Below, piece by piece: positions 55,719 to 64,000 of a DNA stretch of 64,000 nt. This stretch comes from Thiothrix nivea DSM 5205 (GTDB lineage: Bacteria; Pseudomonadota; Gammaproteobacteria; Thiotrichales; Thiotrichaceae): positions 1,243,693 to 1,307,692 of the forward strand of contig NZ_JH651384.1 in assembly GCF_000260135.1 (NCBI RefSeq), in the 5' to 3' direction. The notes beneath the pieces were generated by a model. It was not told the origin of the DNA. It did not search any database and saw nothing but the letters and a program-made list of their open reading frames with translations. The stretch's first letter is position 1. Each line of letters starts with the position of its first letter. Both the position numbers and the translations under genes were made by a program.

Positions 55719-56174
55719 ACCCTATCCCTCTTTCGCTTTGAAATATTTGCTATGCCAACAACGGCATCCATTTGCCGCCGTCAGGGACAGTGTGGCTGAA
55801 ACGCTTCCCGCGCATAATCACGCCAACCCGGTATTTTCCGCCCGCCCGGCTACCCTGTTTTAGTGAAAGGAAAACGCTGAAACACAAAGAAAACCGCTGA
55901 CAGGCAAGCCCGCAGCGGTGAAACGCAGATGAAATGAAAGAGCCGGGGCTACAGCATCCCCAATGACTGTACTATAGCCCCGTTTCCCGTTATCCCTGAG
56001 AAGAGAGTCAAGCAGGAATGTGACCATTATTAACCTGATCCATCCTTGGTGACAGCCCACGAACAGGGTAATTTATTCCGCCATATCCCCAGAACAGGGG
56101 ATTAAATCCGATAAGGCACAAAATTAGACTGCTTGCTAAACTTACACCTACCCCCATGACCGCGAGCATTCCCC
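55719..56174. other. 456-base gap without a gene
   Basis: No convincing coding frame is seen. Two hairpins lie here: ACCGCTG/CAGCGGT (55893-55899 and 55913-55919) and CGGGGCTA/TAGCCCCG (55944-55951 and 55975-55982), the second followed by TTT. The stretch separates the divergent 583-aa gene from the LuxR-type regulator and should hold promoters for both. Confidence 0.5.
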
Positions 56175-56804
56175 ATGAGCAAGCCGACCCGAGTCATCAT
56201 TGTGGAAGACAACCCCGAAGTCCTCCAACGCTTCACCAACATGATTGTTGTTAGCCCCCATTTCCAGCTGATCGCAGCCTGTGACAATGCCACTGACGCC
56301 AGCAAGGCCATCGACAATTTCCAAGCCGAAGTCTTGCTGACCGACCTTGGCCTGCCCGATGGCAATGGGCTGGATTTGATCAGGCAGGCATACCAGGCCC
56401 ATCCCGACATGCACATCATGGTGATCAGCGTGTTCGGCGACGAAAAGCATGTGGTGGCCGCGATTGAGGCAGGCGCGACCGGTTACATCCTCAAGGACGA
56501 CGACCTCGCCGAAGTGGAAGGCGCCATCCTGCAAATGTGCGCAGGCGGTTCCCCGATCAGCCCAGCGGTCGCCAGCCACCTGCTGAAACGCCTGCGCCCG
56601 GAAACCGACAGCGCCAACCTGACCAAAACGGAACTGGAAGTCCTGCAACTGATAGCCAAAGGCTTCACTGCGCAGGAAGTCGCCGACATGAAACACGTTT
56701 CATACCACACCGTTACGTCCCACATCAAAAACATCTACCGCAAACTGCACATCAGCACCCGCGCCGAAGCCGTGCAGGAAGCCATCCGCAGGCGGCTACT
56801 GTGA
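56175..56804 (+). CDS. NarL/LuxR-family response regulator
   Basis: A 209-residue response regulator. The receiver (residues 1-120) has VIIVEDNPE, the phospho-acceptor Asp57 in LLTDLGLPDG and the Lys in GYILKDDD. The output is a LuxR-type helix-turn-helix (residues about 145-205), with LTKTELEVLQLIAKGFTAQEVADMKHVSYHTVTSHIKNIYRKL. The stop overlaps the GTG start of its kinase by 4 bases (GTGA). It likely binds DNA as a dimer; target genes are not evident. Confidence 0.93.
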   Translation: MSKPTRVIIVEDNPEVLQRFTNMIVVSPHFQLIAACDNATDASKAIDNFQAEVLLTDLGLPDGNGLDLIRQAYQAHPDMHIMVISVFGDEKHVVAAIEAGATGYILKDDDLAEVEGAILQMCAGGSPISPAVASHLLKRLRPETDSANLTKTELEVLQLIAKGFTAQEVADMKHVSYHTVTSHIKNIYRKLHISTRAEAVQEAIRRRLL

Positions 56805-58642
56805 AAGCATTGCGTTTCCTGCGCGTATTCTGGTGGCTGCCACTGTACATCGCTGGCCTGTACCTGCTGACCCAGCAACTCGACCGGTTGGATTTCGCCC
56901 CCGATGCGCAATGGAAGGTATCACTCAAAGGCGAACAAGACGGTCTGACCTACACCACCCGCCTGCCCGCTTACATCACCCAGGTCGACAAACCCAGCCT
57001 GTTGGTGCTGAACGTGCAGCAGAACGTCGCCATTTATTACGCAGATAATGCCCAGGCAGGCGGCAGCGGCAGGATGCAAAAACCGGTATCGCGCAACAAG
57101 CATCGCCCGCTGCTGTTTCCCCTCTACGATAGAACTACCCTGCAACCCGGCGAATTGCTTACCCTGAAAATCGCCACTACCAGTACTCACCGCCCCTTTG
57201 TAGCCAATGCCTACCTTGGCCCCGCCGCTGCACTGGAGCGCTCCTTTGACCTCAACAAACTGTGGCGGCAGGAAACGGTCAAGGCGGTAGTTGCCATCCT
57301 GCTGCTGACCTCGCTGGTAATCGGCAGCATCTGGCTGGTATACCCGCGCCGCAAGGAATACCTGTGGTACGCGATCGGCACATCGCTGTGGGCAGCGCAC
57401 AGCAGCAACCTGTTGGTGCGCGACATTCCGGTATCCGACGAAGTATGGGCAGGTCTCGTACCTCTCTTGATCGGGCTGAGCATGGTGTCGCTGATCACCA
57501 TGATTTACTACTATGTCGGCCTCAACAAACGTACTTCACGCCCCTACCGGCGCTGGCTGCGCTACCTGTGGGCAAGCGTGCTGGTGCTGGCGATACCGCT
57601 GTTCCCCGTACCCGGCATCCCCCGGCTGGAGTTCGGCTACAGCCTGATCTGGAACAGCATCCTCAGCCTGCTGTTCAGCCTGGTGCTGCTGTACTTGCTG
57701 TGGCTGTACTGGCGGGAACAGAACATCCGCCGCCTGCTGCTGGTGCTGTGTGCCTCCGCCATGCTGGTGTTTGGCGTGCATGACGCCATCGCCGCGCAGA
57801 CCCCGTATTCCACCAGCCCGTTCCTGCTGCATTTTGCCGCCATGCTGACCTTGCTGGCGCAGTATTATTTGCTGGTAAAACGCTTCATTTACAGCCTCAA
57901 GCAAAGCCAGTATTACGCCACCCATCTGGAAACCCTGGTGGCGGAACGCGAGCAGGAACTGGAGCAACGCTACCAGCAAATCCGCCAGATGGAGCAGGAA
58001 AAAGCCAAGGCGGACGAACGCGAACGCATTATGCGCGACATCCACGATGGTTTCGGTGGGCATCTGGTTTCCACCCTCGCCATGCTGGAACGCCCCGACG
58101 CCCGTCTTCCCGAGATCAAAACCAACATCCAAGATGCGCTCAGCGATTTGCGGCTGGTGATCGACTCGCTGGATTTCGACTCGCAGGACATCACCACCGC
58201 ACTCGGCATGTTCCGCAGCCGCAACATGCGCAAAATCAAGCAGGCTGGTTTCGACCTGAAATGGGGTATTGAGGATATTGCAACGCCAGCGGATTTCGGC
58301 GCGGAAAAGACCCTGCAACTGCTGCGTATTGTGCAGGAAGCCATCACCAACAGCCTCAAGCACAGCGGCGGCAACAGCATCACCGTCAGTACCGGCACGG
58401 ATGAAAACGGCAACAGTTTCGTGCAGGTTGCGGATAATGGCAGCGGCATTCCCGTCAGCTATCAGGCGGGCAAAGGGCTGGCCAGTATGCACAAGCGGGC
58501 GGCGGCGATTAGCGCGGGCATTGACATCCGCAACGCGCCCTCAGGCAAAGGCGCGCAAATACACATTACGTTGCCAGCAAATGATCCAGCACCTGCGCAA
58601 TCACCGCATACGCATAAACAAGAGGCTGCCGTAGGTATCTGA
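56801..58642 (+). CDS. 7TMR-DISM-like sensor histidine kinase (HisKA_3 type)
   Basis: A 613-residue membrane kinase paired with the LuxR-type regulator. One N-terminal helix (WWLPLYIAGLYLLTQQL) is followed by a periplasmic region (about 25-155) and seven hydrophobic segments (about 160-370), the 7TMR-DISM layout. A coiled coil leads to a NarX-type phospho-acceptor region with His in IMRDIHDGFGGHL. The ATPase domain follows (RIVQEAITNSLKHSGGN, DNGSGIP, KGLASMHKRA). GTG 56801 is chosen because it is coupled to the regulator stop; the longer upstream frame overlaps that gene. The last codons and the stop lie in a 58-base tandem duplication, so the natural end may have been different. Confidence 0.88.
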   Translation: MKALRFLRVFWWLPLYIAGLYLLTQQLDRLDFAPDAQWKVSLKGEQDGLTYTTRLPAYITQVDKPSLLVLNVQQNVAIYYADNAQAGGSGRMQKPVSRNKHRPLLFPLYDRTTLQPGELLTLKIATTSTHRPFVANAYLGPAAALERSFDLNKLWRQETVKAVVAILLLTSLVIGSIWLVYPRRKEYLWYAIGTSLWAAHSSNLLVRDIPVSDEVWAGLVPLLIGLSMVSLITMIYYYVGLNKRTSRPYRRWLRYLWASVLVLAIPLFPVPGIPRLEFGYSLIWNSILSLLFSLVLLYLLWLYWREQNIRRLLLVLCASAMLVFGVHDAIAAQTPYSTSPFLLHFAAMLTLLAQYYLLVKRFIYSLKQSQYYATHLETLVAEREQELEQRYQQIRQMEQEKAKADERERIMRDIHDGFGGHLVSTLAMLERPDARLPEIKTNIQDALSDLRLVIDSLDFDSQDITTALGMFRSRNMRKIKQAGFDLKWGIEDIATPADFGAEKTLQLLRIVQEAITNSLKHSGGNSITVSTGTDENGNSFVQVADNGSGIPVSYQAGKGLASMHKRAAAISAGIDIRNAPSGKGAQIHITLPANDPAPAQSPHTHKQEAAVGI

Positions 58643-58698
58643 TCCAGCACCTGAGCAATCACCGCATACGCATAAACAAGAGGCTGCCGTAGGTATCG
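58583..58698. repeat. 58-base tandem duplication at the end of the kinase gene
   Basis: Two copies of a 58-base unit, 58583-58640 and 58641-58698, differ at only two bases (a C/A change early in the unit and the last base). Because 58 is not a multiple of three, the duplication changes the frame. The kinase now stops at the unit junction. With one unit the frame would run on for another 17 codons after GI. Confidence 0.88.
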
Positions 58699-58825
58699 AA
58701 AAAGCCGGAGCCTTTGCCCGCCACATTGCCCCCACCGTATCGCTGTGGTAGCCGCCGTCAAATGCCAAGAAACGGGTACGACGGGAGCGCCCTGGTTTGG
58801 TTACGCCAGTATTGCAGCGCCATTT

Positions 58826-58927
58826 TCAGCGGCACCCGTAACCCAACTTGAGGGCTTCCACCGCTGCATAGACACGCCGATCCTTCTCGCTGAGCGTACT
58901 ATAAAACCGTTGCTTCGCTTGTTCCAT
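58826..58927 (-). pseudogene. Transposase N-terminal remnant
   Basis: A 33-codon frame reads MEQAKQRFYSTLSEKDRRVY and AAVEALKLGYG before a stop. The pattern LSEKDRRxYAAxEALKLGxG is the beginning of transposases of the ISAzo13 and related families. Nothing after the stop keeps the frame. It is a decayed, older insertion unrelated in sequence to the two intact elements as far as can be read. Confidence 0.5.
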
Positions 58928-59073
58928 TTCAGGGCGGTATGCGCATATCACTGTTTAAATCACCAGATGGAGGATGATGCCAGAGGATAGCGACATACCG
59001 GTAGGCTGGCTATGCAGACTTTGGGAAATTGTTTCGTGCACGTTCCTAAATGCGCTTAGTGGGGTGTCCGGTT

Positions 59074-59175
59074 TTACTTGACCAGAACAACCGCATCCGG
59101 GCGCACATCGCCGGACTTGAGTTCAACCTGAGCATTTTCACCTTGGGAAATTAATTGACGAATAACGTCACTCAT
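59074..59175 (-). pseudogene. AlbA_2-type (Schlafen-like) gene N-terminal remnant
   Basis: A 33-codon frame reads MSDVIRQLISQGENAQVELK followed by SGDVRPDAVVLVK and a stop. GENxQVExKSGDVRPD is the beginning of the putative DNA-binding AlbA_2 domain found in RecG-like and Schlafen-like proteins. Only the first strand and helix remain. Together with the transposase remnant it marks 58.7-59.2 kb as a decayed accessory stretch with no intact gene. Confidence 0.5.
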
Positions 59176-59348
59176 CCTGCTTATTCCTGCATTTTGGACA
59201 ATCAAATAAGCCCTAGCGTAACACGGAACAACTCACCAGACACTCGTACCATTTGACCACAACACAACCAAAACCTACCAGCAACAAGTTTTATGGGCTA
59301 GAATGCCCCGATGTCAGTTATTTACAGAGTAGTGTTAGAAATTTACCT

Positions 59349-59948
59349 ATGAAAACAAGGATGTCGATCCGACAACTCCTGATGGCTGTTGTCTTGTTAT
59401 GTGTATCCATCAACGGTTTTGCCGCTTCATGCGACCAGCAGCATGTGAATGTGCTGCTCCAGAAGGCCGCCACCTACAACGACGCCATTAACGCCGCCGC
59501 CAAACGCCACCGCATCAACCCCGCCCTGATCAAGGCCGTCATTACCGCCGAAAGCTGTTTCAGGAACGAAGCCCGCTCCAACAAGGGCGCTGGTGGCCTG
59601 ATGCAGCTCATCCCCGCCACTGCCAAGCGCTTTGGGGTCAATGACCGCTTCGACCCAGCGGAAAACATTGAGGGTGGTACACGTTACCTGCGTTGGCTGT
59701 TGAACCGCTACGGCGGCAGCGTCCCCCACGCTATTGCGGCTTACAATGCAGGGGAAGGCCGGGTAGACCAGTACGGTGCGGCAGTGCCATTTCAGGAAAC
59801 CGCCATTTATAGCCGCCGGGTATTCAATGCGTATAACAAGCTGGCTAATAATGGGCGCAAACCTGCACCTGCCAAACCTGTGAAAGTGGTTCACCGACCC
59901 GCACCGAAACCGGAAAACCGCTGGCAATGGGATGAATACGGCGACTAA
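59349..59948 (+). CDS. SLT-family lytic transglycosylase
   Basis: A 199-residue periplasmic enzyme that cleaves peptidoglycan between MurNAc and GlcNAc. A signal peptide (MSIRQLLMAVVLLCVSINGFAA) precedes the goose-type lysozyme-like domain. The catalytic Glu is in ITAESCFRNEA, followed by GAGGLMQLIPATAKRFGV, GGTRYLRWLLNRYGG and AIAAYNAGEGRV. A basic, Pro-rich tail (about residues 165-199) ends the protein. ATG 59349 or 59361 is the start; a longer frame from 59253 would hide the signal peptide. No linked secretion genes are seen. Confidence 0.9.
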   Translation: MKTRMSIRQLLMAVVLLCVSINGFAASCDQQHVNVLLQKAATYNDAINAAAKRHRINPALIKAVITAESCFRNEARSNKGAGGLMQLIPATAKRFGVNDRFDPAENIEGGTRYLRWLLNRYGGSVPHAIAAYNAGEGRVDQYGAAVPFQETAIYSRRVFNAYNKLANNGRKPAPAKPVKVVHRPAPKPENRWQWDEYGD

Positions 59949-60020
59949 CAGGTGGCATTAGCCTGCATCTGATAGTGTATAATTGGCTCATTTGCTATTG
60001 GATAAACAGGAAGCACAAAC

Positions 60021-60272
60021 ATGAGTTGCATACTGCCCCCTGTCTGCGTTTTCTGCCAGCATTTTCTGGAGAATGACCCTGACAGGGAATGTCGGGCATT
60101 CGCCGAAATCCCCGGCGTGATCATAGAAGGTAAGTGCGACCACATTGACCCCTACCCCGGCGATGGCGGCTACCGCTTTGCCCTGATCCCCACTGAGCTG
60201 GAAACCTTCCTGGAATTGAATGAAGTCAGGCGCGAATTCAACCTGACCGAGTACCGCCTGCCAGCAGCTTAA
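60021..60272 (+). CDS. Small cysteine-rich hypothetical protein
   Basis: An 83-residue cytoplasmic protein with CVFCQHF, then ECRAFAEIPG and GKCDHIDPYPGD. Four cysteines and one histidine in the first half suggest a zinc site of the C-x2-C ... C ... C type seen in small uncharacterised proteins with this GDGGYRF ending. AGGAAG at 60008-60013 supports ATG 60021. The end overlaps the convergent metZ gene by 4 bases. The function is unknown. Confidence 0.7.
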   Translation: MSCILPPVCVFCQHFLENDPDRECRAFAEIPGVIIEGKCDHIDPYPGDGGYRFALIPTELETFLELNEVRREFNLTEYRLPAA

Positions 60273-61450
60273 GCCTCTCCCAACCCCTGCATCAGGTCAC
60301 GCTGTATATCCTGAATATTTTCCAACCCGACCGATACCCGCAACAAGCCATCGGCAATGCCGGACTGTCGCTTTTGTTCAGCTGACAACCTACCATGAGT
60401 GGTAGTCGCAGGGTGGGTAATAGTGCTTTTCGCATCGCCCAGATTCGCGGTAATCGACAACATACGGGTGGAATCAATCACCTTCCAGGCCGCTTCCTGC
60501 CCTCCTCTGACAATGAAGGAGACAATCCCGCCGAAACCGCTTTGCTGCTGCCGAGCCAGTTCATGCTGCGGGTGTGCGGCAAGGCCGGGGTAAAACACCT
60601 GCCCGATTGCCGGATGCGCCTCCAGCCAATGGGCAAGTTGCATAGCATTGTCGCAGTGCGCCTTCATCCTGAGGCTCAGGGTTTCCAGCCCCTTGAGGAA
60701 AATCCACGCATTGAATGGGCTCATGCTGACGCCGCCGGTGCGCAACACACCGTACACATCCTTGCCTACCCGTTCGGCATCGCCAACGATAGCACCACCC
60801 AAAGCGCGCCCCTGCCCATCCAGATACTTGGTGGCGGAATGCACTACGATGTCCGCACCCAGTTCCAACGGGCGCTGCAAGGCCGGGGTACAGAAACAGT
60901 TGTCAATCACCAGCAGGCTGCCGTTGCGGTGGGCAAGTTCCGCCAGTTCGCGGATGCTTACGACCTCGGTCAACGGGTTGGCGGGCGTTTCTGCAAACAG
61001 CAAGCGGGTATTGGACTGTAAACCTGCCTCCCAGTCAGCCAGGTCGGTCAGGTCAGCGAAACTGATTTCCACTCCGAATTTGCCGATATAGTTTTGCAGC
61101 AGCAGCGTGGTCGTGCCAAACACGGAGCGCGAACACAACACATGGTCACCCGCTTTCAGCAAGCCCAGCATGACCGCAAGGATGGCAGACATGCCCGAAG
61201 ACGTTGCCACGCAACTTTCACCGCCTTCCAACGCTGCCAACCGTTCCTGGAAATAGCGTACAGTCGGGTTGGTGAAACGGGCGTAGATATTGCCCGGCTC
61301 GCTGCCACCAAAACGTGCTGCCGCCTCCGCCGCGCTGCCAAACACAAAACTGGAGGTGGGAAAAATAGCCTCAGAGTGTTCCCCTTCCGCAGTGCGCACA
61401 TGCCCCGCGCGGATCGCCAGGGTTGCAAATTCCCATGCATTGTTATCCAA
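60269..61450 (-). CDS. metZ: O-succinylhomoserine sulfhydrylase
   Basis: A 393-residue PLP enzyme of the Cys/Met metabolism family. It likely makes homocysteine directly from O-succinylhomoserine and sulfide. The PLP lysine is in SATKYLDGQGR; other family blocks are PTSSFVFGSAAEAAARF, YARFTNPT, SSGMSAILAVMLGLLKAGDH, DNCFCTPALQRPLELGAD and the C-terminal LLRVSVGLENIQDI. FGTT and YLDGQGRALGG favour MetZ over MetB. It lies 15 bases after the LD-transpeptidase gene and after purF, an order near that in Pseudomonas (purF-metZ). Confidence 0.93.
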   Translation of the reverse strand: MDNNAWEFATLAIRAGHVRTAEGEHSEAIFPTSSFVFGSAAEAAARFGGSEPGNIYARFTNPTVRYFQERLAALEGGESCVATSSGMSAILAVMLGLLKAGDHVLCSRSVFGTTTLLLQNYIGKFGVEISFADLTDLADWEAGLQSNTRLLFAETPANPLTEVVSIRELAELAHRNGSLLVIDNCFCTPALQRPLELGADIVVHSATKYLDGQGRALGGAIVGDAERVGKDVYGVLRTGGVSMSPFNAWIFLKGLETLSLRMKAHCDNAMQLAHWLEAHPAIGQVFYPGLAAHPQHELARQQQSGFGGIVSFIVRGGQEAAWKVIDSTRMLSITANLGDAKSTITHPATTTHGRLSAEQKRQSGIADGLLRVSVGLENIQDIQRDLMQGLGEA

Positions 61451-61465
61451 AACTGCTTGTCCTGC

Positions 61466-62212
61466 CTAGGGTTTACGGGCGGCGATGACCACCAGCGTGT
61501 CTTCGCCTACCCGGTCGAACAACTCCATGACATCGCGGTTGCGCATACGGATGCAGCCGTGCGAAGCAGGCCGCCCCAGCTTACCTTCTTCGTCTGTACC
61601 GTGGATGTAAATGTAGCGTTCGTAAGAATCGACACTACCACCCTTGTTGAAACCGGGTTCCAAACCATCCAGCCACAGGATTCGGGTGGTCACGTTGTCT
61701 TCACTGCTATCCTGATCAGGGCGGGTGAGGATATTAGCAATGCGGCCACTGTTCTGACGGGCTTTGAAAATGGTGCCCAGCGCTGCGCCTGCGCCAATTT
61801 TCTGCGCTATCCTGTGTACGCCGAGGGGCGTCTGCTCGCTACCCTTGCGGCTTCCCACCCCCTTGAGCGCGGTTGAAACCACCCATTCACCGCTAACACG
61901 GCCATTTTCCACCAGTTGCATTGTTTGCGCACTGGCATCCACCAACAGGAACCTGTCAGCAGAGTAAGCAGGAAAGCGCTTTGCCAGGTCGTGGGCGATA
62001 AAACCCATGTTTGCCCCTTGTTCATGGTTGGCTGCTGCCATCGGCGGTGACGGCTGGGGCGCTGGTATTGGCCGGGGCTGGGCTTGCGGCGGCGGCATCA
62101 TCACCATGCCTGCACCCCCTGTTGGGCCTGCCGCGCTGCACCCTGCATTAAGCACTATCGCAAATATCAATGGCAGCCATATCCTTGTCGCGTTTAGTTT
62201 GTTCTTCATCAT
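61466..62212 (-). CDS. L,D-transpeptidase (YkuD family), predicted lipoprotein
   Basis: A 248-residue envelope enzyme that forms 3-3 crosslinks or attaches proteins to peptidoglycan. The N-terminus [20 protein letters not shown] leads to a lipobox ending in NAGC, so lipidation is likely. A Pro-rich segment follows, and the YkuD domain (residues about 85-245) carries [20 protein letters not shown] with the catalytic His and Cys. GGAGG lies just before the double ATG at 62209-62212. These starts are inside the 3' end of purF, giving an overlap of about 65 bases in another frame. Confidence 0.88.
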   Translation of the reverse strand: MMKNKLNATRIWLPLIFAIVLNAGCSAAGPTGGAGMVMMPPPQAQPRPIPAPQPSPPMAAANHEQGANMGFIAHDLAKRFPAYSADRFLLVDASAQTMQLVENGRVSGEWVVSTALKGVGSRKGSEQTPLGVHRIAQKIGAGAALGTIFKARQNSGRIANILTRPDQDSSEDNVTTRILWLDGLEPGFNKGGSVDSYERYIYIHGTDEEGKLGRPASHGCIRMRNRDVMELFDRVGEDTLVVIAARKP

Positions 62213-63653
62213 TGCGTAAAGCCTCCAGTTCAGCAAAATAATCACCGTCTTCCCCTGTTGCATAACAGCCGGTGAATACCGAGCAATCAAACGCTTTCAG
62301 GCGGGTATTGCCTTTGCTGACCGCTGCAATCAGGTCTGGCAACGGCAGGTAGACCAGCCAGTCAACGCCGATGGCCTCCCCTACTTCCTGATCATTACGC
62401 CCGTGGGCAATCAATTCCCTGGCGGCTGGCATGTCAATGCCGTAAATGTTGGGGAATTTGATCGGCGGCGATGCTGACGCAAAATACACCTTTTTCGCCC
62501 CGGCGTCGCGCGCCATTTGCACGATTTCGCCCGAGGTCGTGCCTCGCACGATGGAATCATCCACCAGCATGACGTTCTTGCCCTTAAACTCCAGCCCCAG
62601 CGGGTTGAGTTTCTGGCGTACCGACTTCTTGCGCTTAGCTTGCCCCGGCATGATGAAAGTACGCCCGATGTAACGGTTCTTGATGAAGCCTTCGCGGTAG
62701 GGGACACCCAGGGTATAAGCCATTTCCAGCGCTGAGGTGCGGCTGGTGTCGGGGATCGGGATCACCACATCAATGTCATGCTCCGGCCACTCGCGCATGA
62801 CGTATTCCGCCAGCTTGCGCCCCATGCGCATCCGCGCCTTGTGAACAAATACATTGTCGATGATCGAATCAGGGCGGGCAAAATACACGTATTCAAAAAT
62901 ACAGGTCGAATATTGCGGGTTAGCACTGCACTGGCGGGTAAACACTTGCCCATCCGGGCAGATGAAAATGGCCTCACCCGGCTCAATGTCGCGCACCAGC
63001 TTGTAGCCCTGCGCATCCAGTGCCACGCTTTCCGACGCCAGCATGTATTCCTTGCCATTTGCGCTTTCACGCATCCCATACACCAGCGGGCGGATGCCAT
63101 GCGGGTCGCGGAAACCCACCAGACCGTCACGGGTCAGCATGGCCACTACCGCATACGCTCCCTTGCAACGCTTGTGCACGCCCCCCACCGCCGCAAAAAT
63201 GTCATCTGGTGTCACATGCAGGGCATTCTGGCGCAACAATTCCTGGGCAAACACGTTCAGCAGGATTTCGGAATCCGACTCGGTGTTAATCTGGCGGCGG
63301 TCTTGCTGGTACAACTCCTTTTTCAGCACAGGCGCATTGGTCAGGTTGCCGTTATGCGCCATCGAAATACCGTAAGGGCTGTTGACGTAAAACGGCTGCG
63401 CTTCGGCAGAAGATGACGAGCCTGCCGTCGGGTAACGCACATGCCCAACACCCATGTTTCCTTGCAACATACGCATATGCCGCTCATGGAAAACATCTTT
63501 TACCAACCCGTTTTCACGTCGCAGGTAAAGCTTGCGCCCATCGCTGGTGACAATCCCTGCCGCATCCTGCCCCCGGTGTTGTAACACAGTCAAGCCATCG
63601 TACAGCGCCTGGTTGACTGGCTCTTGAGCAATAATCCCGATAATTCCGCACAT
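62148..63653 (-). CDS. purF: Amidophosphoribosyltransferase
   Basis: PurF makes 5-phosphoribosylamine from PRPP and glutamine, the first step of purine synthesis. The 501-residue protein starts [20 protein letters not shown], where Cys2 becomes the N-terminal nucleophile after Met removal. The glutaminase half has RGQDAAGI and AHNGNLTNA; the phosphoribosyltransferase half has [18 protein letters not shown] as the PRPP site. A 22-codon upstream extension is rejected. It follows cvpA with a hairpin terminator between, and overlaps the LD-transpeptidase gene. Confidence 0.96.
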   Translation of the reverse strand: MCGIIGIIAQEPVNQALYDGLTVLQHRGQDAAGIVTSDGRKLYLRRENGLVKDVFHERHMRMLQGNMGVGHVRYPTAGSSSSAEAQPFYVNSPYGISMAHNGNLTNAPVLKKELYQQDRRQINTESDSEILLNVFAQELLRQNALHVTPDDIFAAVGGVHKRCKGAYAVVAMLTRDGLVGFRDPHGIRPLVYGMRESANGKEYMLASESVALDAQGYKLVRDIEPGEAIFICPDGQVFTRQCSANPQYSTCIFEYVYFARPDSIIDNVFVHKARMRMGRKLAEYVMREWPEHDIDVVIPIPDTSRTSALEMAYTLGVPYREGFIKNRYIGRTFIMPGQAKRKKSVRQKLNPLGLEFKGKNVMLVDDSIVRGTTSGEIVQMARDAGAKKVYFASASPPIKFPNIYGIDMPAARELIAHGRNDQEVGEAIGVDWLVYLPLPDLIAAVSKGNTRLKAFDCSVFTGCYATGEDGDYFAELEALRNDEEQTKRDKDMAAIDICDSA

Positions 63654-63696
63654 AACTATGCCTTCACGCGCAACGAAAACGTCATATTCTAACCCC

Positions 63697-63737
63697 GTAA
63701 AAACAAAACAGCCATGCACGATACATGCATGGCTGCA
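63697..63737 (-). terminator. Intrinsic terminator between cvpA and purF
   Basis: On the minus strand the stem AGCCATGCA/TGCATGGCT (63726-63734 with 63710-63718) with a 7-base loop is followed by TGTTTTGTTTTT. This is a good rho-independent terminator and lies inside the usual cvpA-purF operon. It could reduce read-through into purF, or end cvpA transcripts with purF having its own promoter. Confidence 0.75.
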
Positions 63738-63763
63738 AACTGTCCTGCGGAACCCGCTTTTGC

Positions 63764-64000
63764 CTATGGCTGGGCTGGAGCGCTGACCGGACGTTCAAGA
63801 TAATTGGAGAAATCCTGCGGGATCATGCCCCTGACAACCGTCGCTGTATTTTCAAACCAAGGCATCAGGATGGAGTCCTTCCACCACGCCTGTTTCGGGT
63901 AAGCCGTCAGCCCCATCAGCAACACCAACAGGGTAATGATCAGACCACCACGCAACACACCAAACGCTCCGCCCAGCAAGTGGTCAACCCCGCCCAACCC
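63764..64000 (-). CDS. cvpA: CvpA family protein, C-terminal part (cut by window edge)
   Basis: The C-terminal 77 or so residues of a CvpA membrane protein. The last helix region [30 protein letters not shown], with the GAxFGxLRGxLI signature, and the closing [14 protein letters not shown] are typical. The N-terminus and earlier helices lie past the right edge. CvpA is named for its need in colicin V export and is normally encoded before purF, as here. It sits in the inner membrane. Confidence 0.9.
   Translation of the reverse strand, partial: GLGGVDHLLGGAFGVLRGGLIITLLVLLMGLTAYPKQAWWKDSILMPWFENTATVVRGMIPQDFSNYLERPVSAPAQP

Noticed and set aside
56537-56800. Upstream extension of the 7TMR-DISM-like kinase
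   Set aside because: It is an Arg/Pro/Gln-rich out-of-frame reading of the response regulator gene; the coupled GTG at 56801 leads straight into the first helix.

Overview
The window looks like a chromosomal segment of a gammaproteobacterium, most likely a filamentous sulfur bacterium of the Thiothrix/Thiolinea type (medium confidence). The support is gammaproteobacterial housekeeping genes (slyX, rsmJ, a yqiB-type gene, cvpA-purF-metZ order, argG), an E. coli-numbered IscR, selD-selU, a TauE/SafE-type exporter and ISAzo13-type insertion sequences. No rRNA, tRNA or CRISPR array was seen.

Layout. 1-16.7 kb is mostly housekeeping: the end of a type II secretion/type IV pilus-like gspE-gspF pair, a polyprenyl-phosphate sugar transferase, selD-selU (tRNA 2-selenouridine), pgm, a yqiB-type gene, iscR with a recognisable promoter, a PPP phosphatase, the argG-slyX-rsmJ operon, a Tat-exported TRAP binding protein and an orphan CusA/CzcA-type RND pump.

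16.7-39.6 kb is the striking part: about 23 kb joining glycan synthesis to signalling. A minus-strand operon (24.5 down to 16.8 kb) runs STAS antagonist, a broken nucleotidyltransferase, RsbW-like kinase, GH2 lipoprotein, cellulose-synthase-like GT2, DUF3131 protein. Divergent from it are a FIST protein and a hybrid histidine kinase, then a DUF3365 (CXXCH) hybrid kinase, a REC-PP2C phosphatase (minus strand), a lone HPt, an H-NOX sensor with its hybrid kinase, a small coiled-coil membrane protein, a second DUF3131 protein and a probable outer-membrane barrel protein. A reasonable reading is several sensor kinases feeding one HPt and one REC-PP2C, which resets an STAS/RsbW switch encoded with the polymer synthase. 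Two nearly identical 1316-bp ISAzo13-like elements, each with a 3-bp target duplication, have entered the DUF3131 gene and the FIST-linked kinase gene. They lie in direct orientation and bracket the synthase operon.

39.6-43 kb holds dgt, a YihY/BrkB protein and a TauE/SafE exporter. 43-49.6 kb is an accessory, defence-like island: an AAA/DUF4143 ATPase, an RHH/PIN toxin-antitoxin pair, a BrnA antitoxin remnant, a TIR-nSTAND NTPase whose TPR tail is cut off by one in-frame stop, and an AAA/PD-(D/E)XK protein. 49.6-64 kb holds cbpM-cbpA, a membrane hybrid kinase, a haem-oxygenase-like diiron oxidase candidate, an unrecognised 583-aa protein, a LuxR-type regulator with a 7TMR-DISM-like kinase, a decayed stretch (58.6-59.3 kb), a lytic transglycosylase and the cvpA-purF-LD-transpeptidase-metZ operon, which runs off the right edge.
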